Shown piece after piece: positions 23,440 through 32,097 of a stretch of 64,000 bases of DNA. Source of the stretch: DATGMB01 sp035293845 (GTDB lineage: Bacteria > Acidobacteriota > Terriglobia > Bryobacterales > Bryobacteraceae); the NCBI GenBank assembly GCA_035293845.1, contig DATGMB010000251.1:69681-133680 (forward strand), given 5' to 3'. Numbering within the stretch: position 1 is the stretch's first letter; the number at the start of each line of letters is the position of its first letter. The notes beneath the pieces were generated by a model. It was not told the DNA's origin and made no database searches. It saw only the letters and a program-made list of their open reading frames with translations. Made by a program: the position numbers and the translations under genes.

Positions 23440-23760
23440 CTAACTGGCCGCCACTGCCTTTGCGCGGAGTGCCTGCTCGGCGCGAAGCCAATCTTCTTCT
23501 GCCGATCCGCCCTGGCAGCCCCGAGCCTGCCAATAGGAATAAGCGAGCTGCGCAATCTCCTCGTGCGAGGGGTGCAGAGCTGTCACGACAGGCTGTTCAG
23601 GCGTAATCGGATCGGTTTCCGGCGCCGAAGCCGCCAGGGTTTCAGCCGGCTCAACCGCGCGGCGAGTGCGCGTTCTGGTAGCCGTCTTGCGCCGCCCCGT
23701 CACAGCGGGCATGGACGGAGATACCACGAGATCGTTTTCAGTTTTACGCTTCGTAGTCAT
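23440..23760 (-). CDS. DUF2934 domain protein
   Basis: This 106-residue protein has a basic, disordered N-terminal half (R-R-K-T-A-T-R-T-R-T-R-R) and a C-terminal DUF2934 segment: HEEIAQLAYSYWQARGCQ followed by E-E-D-W-L-R-A-E-Q-A-L. DUF2934 proteins are small, widespread in soil and plant-associated bacteria, and of unknown function. It is convergent with lexA. The basic tail might bind nucleic acid, which is only a guess. Confidence 0.85.
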   Translation of the reverse strand: MTTKRKTENDLVVSPSMPAVTGRRKTATRTRTRRAVEPAETLAASAPETDPITPEQPVVTALHPSHEEIAQLAYSYWQARGCQGGSAEEDWLRAEQALRAKAVAAS

Positions 23761-23939
23761 GTCGATTGGTTTTGGAATCTTCCGGATCGATTCCTCTCTA
23801 TTTTATCCGAACGTGCGGCAATTACTCATAAAAAGTTTCAATCCACCGGATTAGAGCGCCGCACCGTGGGTGATTTTTCAAACCGATTGGCTGCCTTAGA
23901 ATTAAAGTAGGGCCGGGTACCGCCGGCCGAAAGGCGAAC

Positions 23940-25241
23940 GTGCAGGGAATCGCCAGAATTACGGTGGCATTCGGGCTGGCCGCGCTGATTTGCGCGGCCG
24001 CGCCGCCGGCGGTCTTCGTCAATGTGGATGGCGTGGTCCATCCAGTTACAGCGGAAATCGTGGGCGCGGCAATTGAGCGCGCAGCTGCCGAGCATGCTTC
24101 GGTGGTCATCGTCCGCCTGAACACGCCCGGCGGCCTCATGGACGGAATGCGCGAAACGATCGAAAAGATCGCGGCATCGCCGGTTCCCGTCGTCACGTAT
24201 GTTTCACCCGCGGGCGGGCGCGCGGCATCGGCGGGATTCTTCCTGTTGGAAGCGGGCGATATCGCGGCGATGGCTCCCGGCACCAACGCCGGCGCGGCGC
24301 ATCCGGTGGCCATGACCGGCCAGATGGATGCGGTGATGCAGGAGAAGGTCGTGAACGATGCGGCGGCCTATCTGCGCAGTATTTGTGCGAAGCGGGGCCG
24401 CAACGCGGCGCTCGCCGAAACTGCGGTGCGGCAGAGCAAATCCTTCACCGACCAGGAGGCGCTCGACAATCACCTGATCGATCTGATTTCCCCGAATGAC
24501 CACGACCTGCTGACGGCCCTCGACGGCCGCACCGTGACGCGCTTCGATGGCCGCAGCGTAACGCTGCACACCGCCGGAGACCCGGTCGAAGTGTACCGGC
24601 CCTCGCTGCGGCAGGACGTCCTTGAGGGGATTGCCGATCCGAACATCGCGTTCATTCTGCTGGTCATCGGCGCCCTGTTGATTTATGTGGAGTTCAGTTC
24701 GCCGGGAATGATCGCGCCGGGCGTGTTCGGCTCGATCCTGCTGCTGCTGGGCCTCGCGGGACTTTCCGTGCTGCCGATCAACTGGCTGGGCGCCGCGCTG
24801 CTGGCGCTGGGGCTGGTTCTGTTCGCGCTGGAGGCGAAATTCACGACGCACGGCGTTCTCGGCGTCGGCGGCGCGATCGCCATGGTGCTCGGAGCCGTTA
24901 TGCTGGTGAAGAGCCCGATACCGGAGATGCGGATCCATTGGCTCACCGCGCTGGCGGTAGTGCTGCCATTTTCGCTCATTACGGCGATGCTGGTTTCGCT
25001 CGCGGTACGTGCGCGGCTCGCCAAAGTGGAGACCGGACGCGAAGGCATGATCGGAGAGGTCGGCTCGGCGCTGACCGATCTCGCGCCGGGAGGAAAAGTA
25101 TTCGTGCACGGCGAGTATTGGGATGCGGTCTCATCCCGGCCGGTGGCAGCCGGCGCCGGCGTGCGCGTCACTGCGGTGGAAAAACTCCGGCTCATGGTCG
25201 AGCCGGTCGACCCCGCGGCCAGCCGGCCGCTCGCTTCGTGA
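23940..25241 (+). CDS. NfeD-family membrane serine protease (long form)
   Basis: This 433-residue protein has a signal sequence (residues 1-20), a ClpP/SppA-like serine protease domain (about 25-215) with V-R-L-N-T-P-G-G-L and the nucleophile in GRAASAGFFLL, five transmembrane helices (about 225-370) and a C-terminal OB-fold (G-E-V-G-S-A-L-T-D-L-A-P-G-G-K-V-F-V-H-G). It pairs with the slipin gene 19 bases downstream, a conserved operon in bacteria and archaea in which the protease is proposed to cleave its stomatin partner and act in membrane quality control. A GTG at 23940 is used as start because the signal peptide begins there. Confidence 0.93.
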   Translation: MQGIARITVAFGLAALICAAAPPAVFVNVDGVVHPVTAEIVGAAIERAAAEHASVVIVRLNTPGGLMDGMRETIEKIAASPVPVVTYVSPAGGRAASAGFFLLEAGDIAAMAPGTNAGAAHPVAMTGQMDAVMQEKVVNDAAAYLRSICAKRGRNAALAETAVRQSKSFTDQEALDNHLIDLISPNDHDLLTALDGRTVTRFDGRSVTLHTAGDPVEVYRPSLRQDVLEGIADPNIAFILLVIGALLIYVEFSSPGMIAPGVFGSILLLLGLAGLSVLPINWLGAALLALGLVLFALEAKFTTHGVLGVGGAIAMVLGAVMLVKSPIPEMRIHWLTALAVVLPFSLITAMLVSLAVRARLAKVETGREGMIGEVGSALTDLAPGGKVFVHGEYWDAVSSRPVAAGAGVRVTAVEKLRLMVEPVDPAASRPLAS

Positions 25242-25260
25242 ACGTTCGTGAGGAGATGCC

Positions 25261-26055
25261 ATGCCCGATATTCCGAGTCTCGGCGCCATCGTAATTTTCA
25301 TCGTCATTCTGTACCTGCTCAGTTCGATCAAGATTCTGCGCGAATACGAGCGCGGCGTCATCTTCCGGCTGGGGCGCGTGCTGGCGCAGCCGAAGGGCCC
25401 GGGAATCATCCTGGTGTTCGCGCCCATCGACCGCATGGTGCGGGTTTCGCTGCGCGTGGATACGCTCGAAGTTCCGGCGCAGGACGTAATCACGCGCGAT
25501 AACGTGACCGTGAAGGTCAATGCCGTGATCTATTTCCGTGTGGTGGAGCCACGGCTGGCGGTGGTTGAAGTATCGAACTTCCTCTATGCTACGTCGCAGT
25601 TGGCGCAGACCACGCTGCGCAGCGTGCTGGGCGAAGTGGAGCTCGACGAACTCCTCAGCCAGCGGGAAAAGCTGAACCTGCGGCTGCAATCGATCCTGGA
25701 CCAGCACACGTCGCCCTGGGGCGTGAAAGTGACGCTGGTCGAGGTCAAACAGGTGGATCTGGCCGAGCAGATGATCCGCGCCATCGCACGGCAGGCGGAG
25801 GCGGAGCGCGAGCGGCGCGCCAAGATCATCAGCGCGGAGGGCGAATACGCCGCGGCGGAAAAACTCAGCATGGCGGCGGAAATTATCCAGAAGCAGCCGG
25901 CGGCGATCCAGTTGCGGTACCTGCAGACGCTGATCGATATCGGCACGGAAAAGAACACCACGATCGTGTTCCCCCTGCCGGTCGATATAATTGCATCAGT
26001 GGGTCGCGCGCTGGAGCGCCTCGGAAGCGACGGCCAGCCGCCCTCTAAAGCGTAA
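25261..26055 (+). CDS. Slipin (SPFH/band 7, stomatin-like membrane protein)
   Basis: This 264-residue protein has one N-terminal membrane helix (A-I-V-I-F-I-V-I-L-Y-L-L) and the SPFH domain with REYERGVIFRLGRVL, VRVSLRVDTLEVPAQDV and a coiled-coil C-terminal part (E-A-E-R-E-R-R-A-K-I-I-S-A-E-G-E). Slipins oligomerise in the membrane and scaffold NfeD-type proteases. It lies in the nfeD operon, 19 bases after nfeD, with AGGAG before its ATG, and 3 bases before the SPOR-domain gene. Confidence 0.95.
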   Translation: MPDIPSLGAIVIFIVILYLLSSIKILREYERGVIFRLGRVLAQPKGPGIILVFAPIDRMVRVSLRVDTLEVPAQDVITRDNVTVKVNAVIYFRVVEPRLAVVEVSNFLYATSQLAQTTLRSVLGEVELDELLSQREKLNLRLQSILDQHTSPWGVKVTLVEVKQVDLAEQMIRAIARQAEAERERRAKIISAEGEYAAAEKLSMAAEIIQKQPAAIQLRYLQTLIDIGTEKNTTIVFPLPVDIIASVGRALERLGSDGQPPSKA

Positions 26056-26058
26056 CGC

Positions 26059-26664
26059 ATGCGAAACAACGAAACCGGCGAATTCGAATTAGTGGTGGGA
26101 AACCGCCAGTTGCTGAGCGGCTTCTTCATCGTGGTGCTGCTGTTCGCGGTCGCCTTTGCGATGGGGTACGTGGTGGGGCAGAGCTCTCCGCGCTCGAGCA
26201 AGGTCAGCGAGACCGCCGCAGCCGCACCGGCGCCCGTCGTGGATGCCAACCGGCCCGCCCCTGCGGCGAGTGCCGCCCCTCCGGCCGCCGCGCCGGAGAC
26301 ACCCGCAGCGCAGCCGCCCGATGGCGCTGCCGCTACGGCGCCGCCCGCCGAATCCGATCCGGCCGCCGCGGCTGCGGCGCCACCCGCGCCGGATACTCCA
26401 GCGCCCGCGGACAGTTCCGCGGCCGCCGCCCCGGCGCTCGCGCCGGGCACCTACTGGCAGTTGATGGCCGTCAAGGATGTTCACGACGCGCAGGTCGTGG
26501 CAACGAGCCTCAAGGACAAGGGACTGCCGGTGGTCGTGACTCCCGGCACCAAGAACCTGACGCGTGTGCTGGTCGGTCCCTATGGCGACAAGCAGGGCTT
26601 GGGCCGCGCCAAGACCGACCTCGAAAATGCGGGGTTCCACCCCATCCTCTTCAATTTCAAGTAG
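26059..26664 (+). CDS. SPOR-domain membrane protein
   Basis: This 201-residue bitopic protein has a single membrane helix near residues 17-37 (L-L-S-G-F-F-I-V-V-L-L-F-A-V-A-F), a long Ala/Pro-rich periplasmic linker (about 45-130) and a C-terminal SPOR domain (YWQLMAVKDVHDAQVVATSL ... LTRVLVGPYGDKQGLGRAKT). SPOR domains bind denuded septal peptidoglycan, so a role at the division site is likely. It is packed between slipin (3-base gap) and lipA (1-base gap), which suggests cotranscription. The linker composition makes length variation likely among strains. Confidence 0.9.
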   Translation: MRNNETGEFELVVGNRQLLSGFFIVVLLFAVAFAMGYVVGQSSPRSSKVSETAAAAPAPVVDANRPAPAASAAPPAAAPETPAAQPPDGAAATAPPAESDPAAAAAAPPAPDTPAPADSSAAAAPALAPGTYWQLMAVKDVHDAQVVATSLKDKGLPVVVTPGTKNLTRVLVGPYGDKQGLGRAKTDLENAGFHPILFNFK

Positions 26665-26665
26665 C

Positions 26666-27592
26666 GTGAACGATTCCCTGGTCCAGATCGGCAATCCCGT
26701 GCCGCCCCCGGCGCGCCCGCGCCTGCCGGAGTGGGCGCGCAAGGGGCGCACGCATTTCGAATCGCTCCACCGGCTGAAGACCGGCCTGCGAGATCTCAAC
26801 CTCCATACGGTGTGCGAATCGGCGCGCTGCCCGAATATTCACGAGTGCTTCCACCGCGGCGCCGCCACCTTCATGATTCTCGGCAACCGCTGCACGCGCG
26901 GCTGCGGGTTCTGCTCGGTTCCGAAAGGGAATCCGCGGCGGCATGACATGCAACTCGATGCGGCCGAGCCCGCCAATGTGGCGCGCATGGCTGCGGCCAT
27001 GCGCCTTCGCTACGTCGTGATCACCAGCGTCAACCGGGACGATCTCGCCGATGGCGGCTCCCGGCACTTTGCCGAGACCGTGCGGCAGGTGAGGCAGGCG
27101 CTCCCGGAGGCGCGGGTGGAAGTGCTGACGCCGGATTTCTGCGGCGATCTCGACGCCGTGGCGCGCGTCCTCGACGCCGGGCCGCACGTCTTCAACCACA
27201 ACGTCGAGACCGTGCCGCGGCTCTACGCTCGCGTGCGCCCGCAGGCGGATTACCGGCAGTCGCTTGAGGTGCTTGCCTTTGCTCGGCGGTACGCGCCCGC
27301 GGCGCTCACCAAGTCCGGCTTCATGGTGGGGCTCGGAGAAACGGAAGCCGAAGTCCATGCGCTGCTGGCGGACCTGCACGCGTCCGGTGTCGCCATCGCG
27401 ACCATCGGCCAGTACCTGCAGCCGACCCGCCGCAACCTGCCCGTGGCCGAGTTCGTCACCCCGCGGCAGTTCGAGGCGTATCGCGAATACGGGCTGGCGC
27501 TCGGCTTCCAGGCGGTCTTCAGCGGGCCGCTGGTGCGCAGCTCGTACATGGCGGACCGGGTGAGCGAGGAAGCGGGCGCGGCCAGATTTTGA
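26666..27592 (+). CDS. lipA: Lipoyl synthase
   Basis: This 308-residue radical SAM enzyme inserts two sulfurs into octanoyl groups on lipoyl-dependent enzymes. The auxiliary cluster motif CESARCPNIHEC (C-x4-C-x5-C) and the radical SAM motif CTRGCGFC are present, with the C-terminal cluster Ser motif in LVRSSYMAD. The start is the GTG at 26666, one base after the SPOR stop, which fits the N-terminus M-N-D-S-L-V-Q-I-G-N-P-V; earlier in-frame starts would lie inside the SPOR gene. The stop overlaps the TTG proposed as the lnt start. Confidence 0.96.
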   Translation: MNDSLVQIGNPVPPPARPRLPEWARKGRTHFESLHRLKTGLRDLNLHTVCESARCPNIHECFHRGAATFMILGNRCTRGCGFCSVPKGNPRRHDMQLDAAEPANVARMAAAMRLRYVVITSVNRDDLADGGSRHFAETVRQVRQALPEARVEVLTPDFCGDLDAVARVLDAGPHVFNHNVETVPRLYARVRPQADYRQSLEVLAFARRYAPAALTKSGFMVGLGETEAEVHALLADLHASGVAIATIGQYLQPTRRNLPVAEFVTPRQFEAYREYGLALGFQAVFSGPLVRSSYMADRVSEEAGAARF

Positions 27593-29106
27593 CTCCCTCG
27601 GTGAGATCGGATGCGCACCGGCTGTGGCCATTGCCCGGGGATGCCGTATGGAACTGGGTGCTGGCGCTGGCGACGGCCGTCCTCCTGGTGCTCACAGTCC
27701 CGCGCTTCCAGATCGTCTGGTTCGCGCCCATCGCTCTCACGCCGCTGCTGGTCGCGGTGGCGCGCGAGCCGCGGCCCGCGCGGCGCTTCCTGCTCGGCTG
27801 GGCCGGGGGCGTGGTCTACTGGTTCGGCGTCTGCTATTGGATTCAGTTTGTCCTCTCCGTTCATGGCGGCTTGGGCGAGATCGCCGGGTGGGCCGTGTTC
27901 ACGCTGTTCGCCGTCACCAAGGCGCTGCACATGGCCCTGTTTGCGCTGCTGGCCGGCATCCTCATGCGCCGTTGGTGGGCGATCCCCGCAGTGGCCGCGC
28001 TCTGGGTTGCAATCGAGGTGACTCACGGACCGCTGGGCTTTGCCTGGCTCACGCTCGGCAACGCCGGGATCGATATGAGCATCCCGCTCCGCCTCGCGCC
28101 GTACACCGGCGTCTACGGTCTTTCTTTCGTTTTTGCCGCGACGGCGGCCGCTCTGGCTGTGGCGCTGCTGCGGCGGCCGCGGGTCGAACTCGCCTGGCTA
28201 CTGGCTCTGCCGCTATTGTTCCTGCTGCCGGCCATGCCGCCGGCGGAACGCGGCAACGATAGCGCGGTGCTCTTGCAGCCAAACATCTCCGAAACCGAGG
28301 ACTGGACTCCGGTGACGCTCGATCGCGCCGAGCGCCGGCAGGTCGCGCTGACGCTCGAATCGGCGCTGCGGCAAACCGCTCAGCGGCCAGCGCTCGCGGT
28401 TTGGCCGGAAGTGCCGGCGCCTTTTTACTATTACGAAGATCCACGCTTCCGCCGCTACGTGGACGAGCTGGCGCGCACCGCGCACACGTGGCTGCTGGTC
28501 GGCGTGGTGGCGCATACGCCGGAGGGCGCGCCCCTGAACTCGGCGGTGCTGGTCTCGCCGGATGGCTTTCCCGTGAGCCGTTACGACAAGGTGAACCTGG
28601 TGCCGTTCGGGGAGTTTGTGCCGTGGCCGTTCGGCGTGTTGGCGAAGCACATCTCGACCGAGGTGGGCGATTTCGCTCCCGGCCGGCAGGTCGTGGTGTC
28701 GCCGGTCGGGCAGCACAAGCTGGGTACGTTCATCTGTTACGAATCGGTCTTTCCCAATTTCGTGCGGCAGTTCGCCGCCCGTGGCGCCGAGGTGCTGGTC
28801 AATATCTCGAACGACGGATGGTTCGGCAAGAGCGCCGCGCGCGATCAGCACCTTTCGATCGTGCGCATGCGCGCCGCCGAGAATCGCCGCTGGATTCTGC
28901 GGTCGACCAATGACGGAATCACCGCGACCATCGACTCCGCCGGGCGCCTGCGCGGGGCGCTGCCGCGGTACACGGAGGCGGCTTCGTTTACAGGCTTCAG
29001 CTATGTCCGCGAGCAGACGCTGTATACGCGCTGGGGAGACTGGTTTCCGCTGCTGTGCGCCATCCTGGCCGGGCTGGCGCTGATCGTGCAACGCGCGGGG
29101 CTGTGA
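27589..29106 (+). CDS. lnt: Apolipoprotein N-acyltransferase
   Basis: This 505-residue integral membrane enzyme adds the third acyl chain to lipoproteins. About six N-terminal helices (W-N-W-V-L-A-L-A-T-A-V-L-L) precede a periplasmic nitrilase domain with all three catalytic residues: Glu in VWPEVPAPF, Lys in RYDKVNLVPFGEFVP and Cys in GTFICYESVFPN. The family motif NDGWFGKSAARDQHLSIVRM follows, and a C-terminal helix closes the protein. The start is uncertain: TTG at 27589 overlaps the lipA stop, while GTG at 27601 is four codons later; neither has a clear ribosome site. It ends the nfeD-slipin-SPOR-lipA-lnt run. Confidence 0.94.
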   Translation: MTPSVRSDAHRLWPLPGDAVWNWVLALATAVLLVLTVPRFQIVWFAPIALTPLLVAVAREPRPARRFLLGWAGGVVYWFGVCYWIQFVLSVHGGLGEIAGWAVFTLFAVTKALHMALFALLAGILMRRWWAIPAVAALWVAIEVTHGPLGFAWLTLGNAGIDMSIPLRLAPYTGVYGLSFVFAATAAALAVALLRRPRVELAWLLALPLLFLLPAMPPAERGNDSAVLLQPNISETEDWTPVTLDRAERRQVALTLESALRQTAQRPALAVWPEVPAPFYYYEDPRFRRYVDELARTAHTWLLVGVVAHTPEGAPLNSAVLVSPDGFPVSRYDKVNLVPFGEFVPWPFGVLAKHISTEVGDFAPGRQVVVSPVGQHKLGTFICYESVFPNFVRQFAARGAEVLVNISNDGWFGKSAARDQHLSIVRMRAAENRRWILRSTNDGITATIDSAGRLRGALPRYTEAASFTGFSYVREQTLYTRWGDWFPLLCAILAGLALIVQRAGL

Positions 29107-29124
29107 CCGCCAGCCCTCCGCCTC

Positions 29125-30003
29125 TTACGGCTGCGGCTTCTTGCGGTGCAGGAATCCGTTGCGAAAGAACTTATCGTGAATGTCAGGCCAGAACTCGGCC
29201 ATCAGGTTGCCGGTTACGTCGCTAAACAGGCTGGTCTCGATCCGCCCCGCCATCACGATCCCGCGCCGGCTGCTGCCGGGATAATAACTATTGGAGGCGG
29301 CGATCCCCAGCGCCATCCCGCCAATGCCGGAAGCATTGAACGTCGCTTTTCCGGAATCCTGGTACGCCACAAACACCCGGCTCAGCGAATACAGCACGCG
29401 CTTGCCCACTGAGGCTCGCGGGCCCATGCGGAAGTACCGCGGATCCTGGTGGAGCACCGTCGCCAGCAAGCCCGCGCTGAAGAAATTCTGTGTCGTGGCG
29501 TCCGCCAGCGCGGCGCCGAACCGCTCGCCGAAAGCTGCGCTTCCCACGCCGAATTTCGGGGTTTGATTACCGGCCTGAGAAAATGCCGCGCCGAGTCCGG
29601 CGCTGAAAATATTGAACGGGTCGACGGACTGTTTGTACGCCAACTCCCACTTTTGTCGGACCGTCAAAGGTGGCGCCGAACCATTCACCGTCTGGTAATC
29701 AGGGATAACCCCGAGAATACGTTGCTGGTTGAATACGCTCGCGGGTTTGGAAACCGGGGCGACCGGCAGCGGGTGCAGAACCAGATCGGGCTCGAACGCA
29801 GGATATTGCGGAGCGGGAAGTTCCTCCCCGCTGGCACTATCGGTTTGTGCGCGCAATCCCGGAGCGGAATACAGGCAGACCGCCAGCGCGATGGCGCAAA
29901 AGGTACCAACCCTCCGCTGAGCCGAAGCTCTCACTACCGAAGAGGACGCACGGTTTCCGGCGCGCGTTACCCATAGCTCCAAAGAGCTACGGCGGAGGCG
30001 CAT
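29125..30003 (-). CDS. Exported conserved hypothetical protein, acidobacterial type
   Basis: This 292-residue protein has a basic N-terminus and a hydrophobic helix (T-F-C-A-I-A-L-A-V-C-L-Y-S) ending L-R-A-Q, a probable signal peptide whose true start may be an internal codon. Typical segments are YKQSVDPFNIFSAGLGAAFS, LLATVLHQDPRYFRMGPRAS and RIETSLFSDVTGNLMAEFWP. Proteins with this 'HQDPRYF' signature recur in acidobacterial genomes without known function. The glycine-rich, amphipathic C-terminal half suggests an outer-membrane or periplasmic location. It is convergent with lnt. Confidence 0.7.
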   Translation of the reverse strand: MRLRRSSLELWVTRAGNRASSSVVRASAQRRVGTFCAIALAVCLYSAPGLRAQTDSASGEELPAPQYPAFEPDLVLHPLPVAPVSKPASVFNQQRILGVIPDYQTVNGSAPPLTVRQKWELAYKQSVDPFNIFSAGLGAAFSQAGNQTPKFGVGSAAFGERFGAALADATTQNFFSAGLLATVLHQDPRYFRMGPRASVGKRVLYSLSRVFVAYQDSGKATFNASGIGGMALGIAASNSYYPGSSRRGIVMAGRIETSLFSDVTGNLMAEFWPDIHDKFFRNGFLHRKKPQP

Positions 30004-30067
30004 CCGAATGGAGACTTTTTTACCGCGGTAAGGGTTATGGAGAGTGAACAGTTAGTCCCCACTAGAT

Positions 30068-30099
30068 GGCGGGCCGCCCGAGGGTGTGCCCGCTTTTTT
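30068..30099 (+). terminator. Intrinsic terminator directly before a start codon (possible attenuator)
   Basis: GCGGGC (30069-30074) pairs with GCCCGC (30088-30093), followed by six T residues (30094-30099), and the next base begins the ATG of the gene at 30100. Within the loop, GGGC and CCC can form a competing hairpin, as expected for an attenuation switch. A palindrome TTACCGCGGTAA (about 30021-30032) lies in the same leader. Confidence 0.6.
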
Positions 30100-30435
30100 A
30101 TGCCGGTTCATATATATCGACCGTTTCCGTCCGATAACCCATATATGGGGTGGGAAGAGGACGACCCGGCCGAACGGGAGCTTACGTTACATCGGTTCGA
30201 CCGGCTGATCACGGAGATCCTGCAGGGCGGAACCCGCCGAACCGCGTTTCAATCCTGGGAGGTGGAAATTCTGCTCGATATTCACGCCTGCCGCCTGGAA
30301 GAGCCGCAGAAGCAGCGTGTGCTGCGGCGCTATTTACGCGCCGTGCGGCGGCAAATCGAGCGCGGGCCGGGCCCGCCCATGAAACTCTCCGAATTTCTTC
30401 AAATGGAAAGCACGCGGCGGCCCTCGATCCGGTAG
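30100..30435 (+). CDS. Conserved hypothetical protein, acidobacterial type
   Basis: This 111-residue soluble protein (M-P-V-H-I-Y-R-P-F-P) has the family-like segments FQSWEVEILLDIHACRLEEP, VLRRYLRAVRRQIERG and the terminal PGPPMKLSEFLQ. The same pattern occurs in small acidobacterial proteins of unknown function. No ribosome site precedes ATG 30100, because a terminator hairpin abuts it; an upstream in-frame ATG at 30037 would add 21 residues that do not look conserved. Its last 37 bases overlap the 3' end of purN on the opposite strand. Confidence 0.65.
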   Translation: MPVHIYRPFPSDNPYMGWEEDDPAERELTLHRFDRLITEILQGGTRRTAFQSWEVEILLDIHACRLEEPQKQRVLRRYLRAVRRQIERGPGPPMKLSEFLQMESTRRPSIR

Positions 30436-30998
30436 CGGCCGGAGAGCACGATGCGGATTGCTTCCGTGTAGACGCGGTGTTCCTCGGCCAGGATGCGCGC
30501 CGAGAGCGTTTCGACCGTGTCGTCGTCTTCGACCGGAACCGCGCGCTGCAGGATGATCGGGCCGGCGTCGAGGTCCTCATCTACAAAGTGCACGGTGCAG
30601 CCGGTGATCTTGACGCCGTGTTCCAGCGCCTGCTGCTGGGCGTCGAGCCCGGGAAAGGCCGGCAGCAGGGAAGGATGAATGTTGAGAATCCGCTGCGGAA
30701 AGGCGCGAATAAATCCGGCGCTGAGCAGGCGCATGAAGCCGGCCAGGCACACCAGCTCGACCTGGTGGTGTCGCAGCTCTTCGATCAGCATGCGGTCGTA
30801 AACCTCGCGGTCGAGGCCGCGGGACGGAAGTGAGACCGCAGGGAGTCCGCGGCGGCGGGCCGCTTCGAGGCCGTGCGCATCGGGGCGATTGGAGATGACC
30901 ACCGCGATCTCAGCGGGCAGTTCACCGCGAACGATGCGATCCGCGATGGCTTCGAAGTTCGAGCCGCGGCCGGAGATCAGGATGCCGAGACGGCTCAC
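30399..30998 (-). CDS. purN: Phosphoribosylglycinamide formyltransferase (PurN)
   Basis: This 199-residue enzyme catalyses the third step of purine synthesis, formyl transfer from 10-formyl-THF to GAR. Diagnostic segments are LGILISGRGSNFEAI, VVISNRPDAHGLE, LAGFMRLLS, the catalytic R-I-L-N-I-H-P-S-L-L-P-A-F-P-G and TGCTVHFVDEDLDAGPII. The start is the GTG at 30998, overlapping the purM stop as GTGA, so the two are translationally coupled. The length is standard. The order purM-purN on one strand is common in bacteria. Confidence 0.96.
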   Translation of the reverse strand: MSRLGILISGRGSNFEAIADRIVRGELPAEIAVVISNRPDAHGLEAARRRGLPAVSLPSRGLDREVYDRMLIEELRHHQVELVCLAGFMRLLSAGFIRAFPQRILNIHPSLLPAFPGLDAQQQALEHGVKITGCTVHFVDEDLDAGPIILQRAVPVEDDDTVETLSARILAEEHRVYTEAIRIVLSGRYRIEGRRVLSI

Positions 30999-32038
30999 CG
31001 GTATTCCACCCGCGGCCGGCCTCGCTGGTGCGCGATCACTTCCCCGATCTGGAATGGCCGCTCTCCCAGGCTCCGCAGCAGCGTTTCCGCACGCCCCGCG
31101 CCGCGCGCCGGCACCGCGAAGATCATGCCTGCGCCGAGATTGAACGTGCGGCGGTAATCGTCATCCGGGATGTTACCAATACGGCGCAGCACCTCGAAGA
31201 GCGGTGGAATCTGCCAGGCCGAGGTATCGATCGCGGCGGCCAGCCCTTTCGGCAGCATGCGCGGCGTGTTATCGGTGATGCCGCCGCCGGTGATGTGGGC
31301 TGCGCCGCGCAGCAGGCCCGCATCGGCCAGGGCCCGTAGCGGTTTCAAATAGCTGCGGTGCACCGCCAGCAGCGCATCGCCCACGGACGCGCCGACGTCG
31401 GGCAGCAGCGTCTTCGGGCCGTAGCCCGCGACTTCGAACAGCAGCTTGCGCGCGAGCGAGTAGCCGTTGGTGTGAAGTCCGGTGGACGGCAGTGCGAGGA
31501 GCGCATCGCCGGCGCGGATCTTCGCGCCCGTCAGCAACTGGCCGCGCTCCGCCGCGCCCACGATAAAGCCGGCCAGGTCATACTCCGAATCCGTATAGAG
31601 TCCGGGCATCTCGGCCGTTTCGCCGCCGATCAGGGCGCAGCCGTTGGCACGGCATCCACGGGCGATGCCGGAGACGACCGCGGCGGCGATGCCGGCATCC
31701 AGCTTTCCCACCGCGAAATAGTCGAGGAAGAACAGGGGCCGCGCGCCCTGCACGGCGATATCGTTCACGCAGTGATTCACCAGGTCTTCCCCCACCGTGT
31801 CGTGCCGGCCGGTGAGAAACGCGACCTTAAGCTTGGTGCCGACGCCGTCGGCCGAGCTCACCAGCACCGGGCGCCGCATCCCGGCCAGCTCGAAGCACGC
31901 GCCGAACGAGCCAATATCGGTCAGCACGCCGCGGGTGAAGGTGCCGCGGGCGAGCTTCTTGATCGAGCCTACCGCGCGATCGGCTTCGTCGATATCGACG
32001 CCGGCATCGCGATAGCGCAGTTGAGTCTTCGGAGGCAA
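30995..32038 (-). CDS. purM: Phosphoribosylformylglycinamidine cyclo-ligase (PurM)
   Basis: This 347-residue enzyme makes aminoimidazole ribotide from FGAM. It shows the AIRS-family N-terminus (Y-R-D-A-G-V-D-I-D-E-A-D), the ATP-binding SSADGVGTKLKVA, NDIAVQGARPLFFLDYFA and GGETAEMPGLY, and a C-terminal AIRS_C domain (A-H-I-T-G-G-G-I-T-D-N). The likely start codon is TTG at 32038, consistent with the family N-terminus, though the ribosome binding site is weak. It lies upstream of and overlaps purN. Confidence 0.96.
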   Translation of the reverse strand: MPPKTQLRYRDAGVDIDEADRAVGSIKKLARGTFTRGVLTDIGSFGACFELAGMRRPVLVSSADGVGTKLKVAFLTGRHDTVGEDLVNHCVNDIAVQGARPLFFLDYFAVGKLDAGIAAAVVSGIARGCRANGCALIGGETAEMPGLYTDSEYDLAGFIVGAAERGQLLTGAKIRAGDALLALPSTGLHTNGYSLARKLLFEVAGYGPKTLLPDVGASVGDALLAVHRSYLKPLRALADAGLLRGAAHITGGGITDNTPRMLPKGLAAAIDTSAWQIPPLFEVLRRIGNIPDDDYRRTFNLGAGMIFAVPARGAGRAETLLRSLGERPFQIGEVIAHQRGRPRVEYR

Positions 32039-32097
32039 ATCTCAGTGTAACCGAGAGCGCGCCCGTGTTTTGGGCGCCGCCATGCACGCAAATGAGG

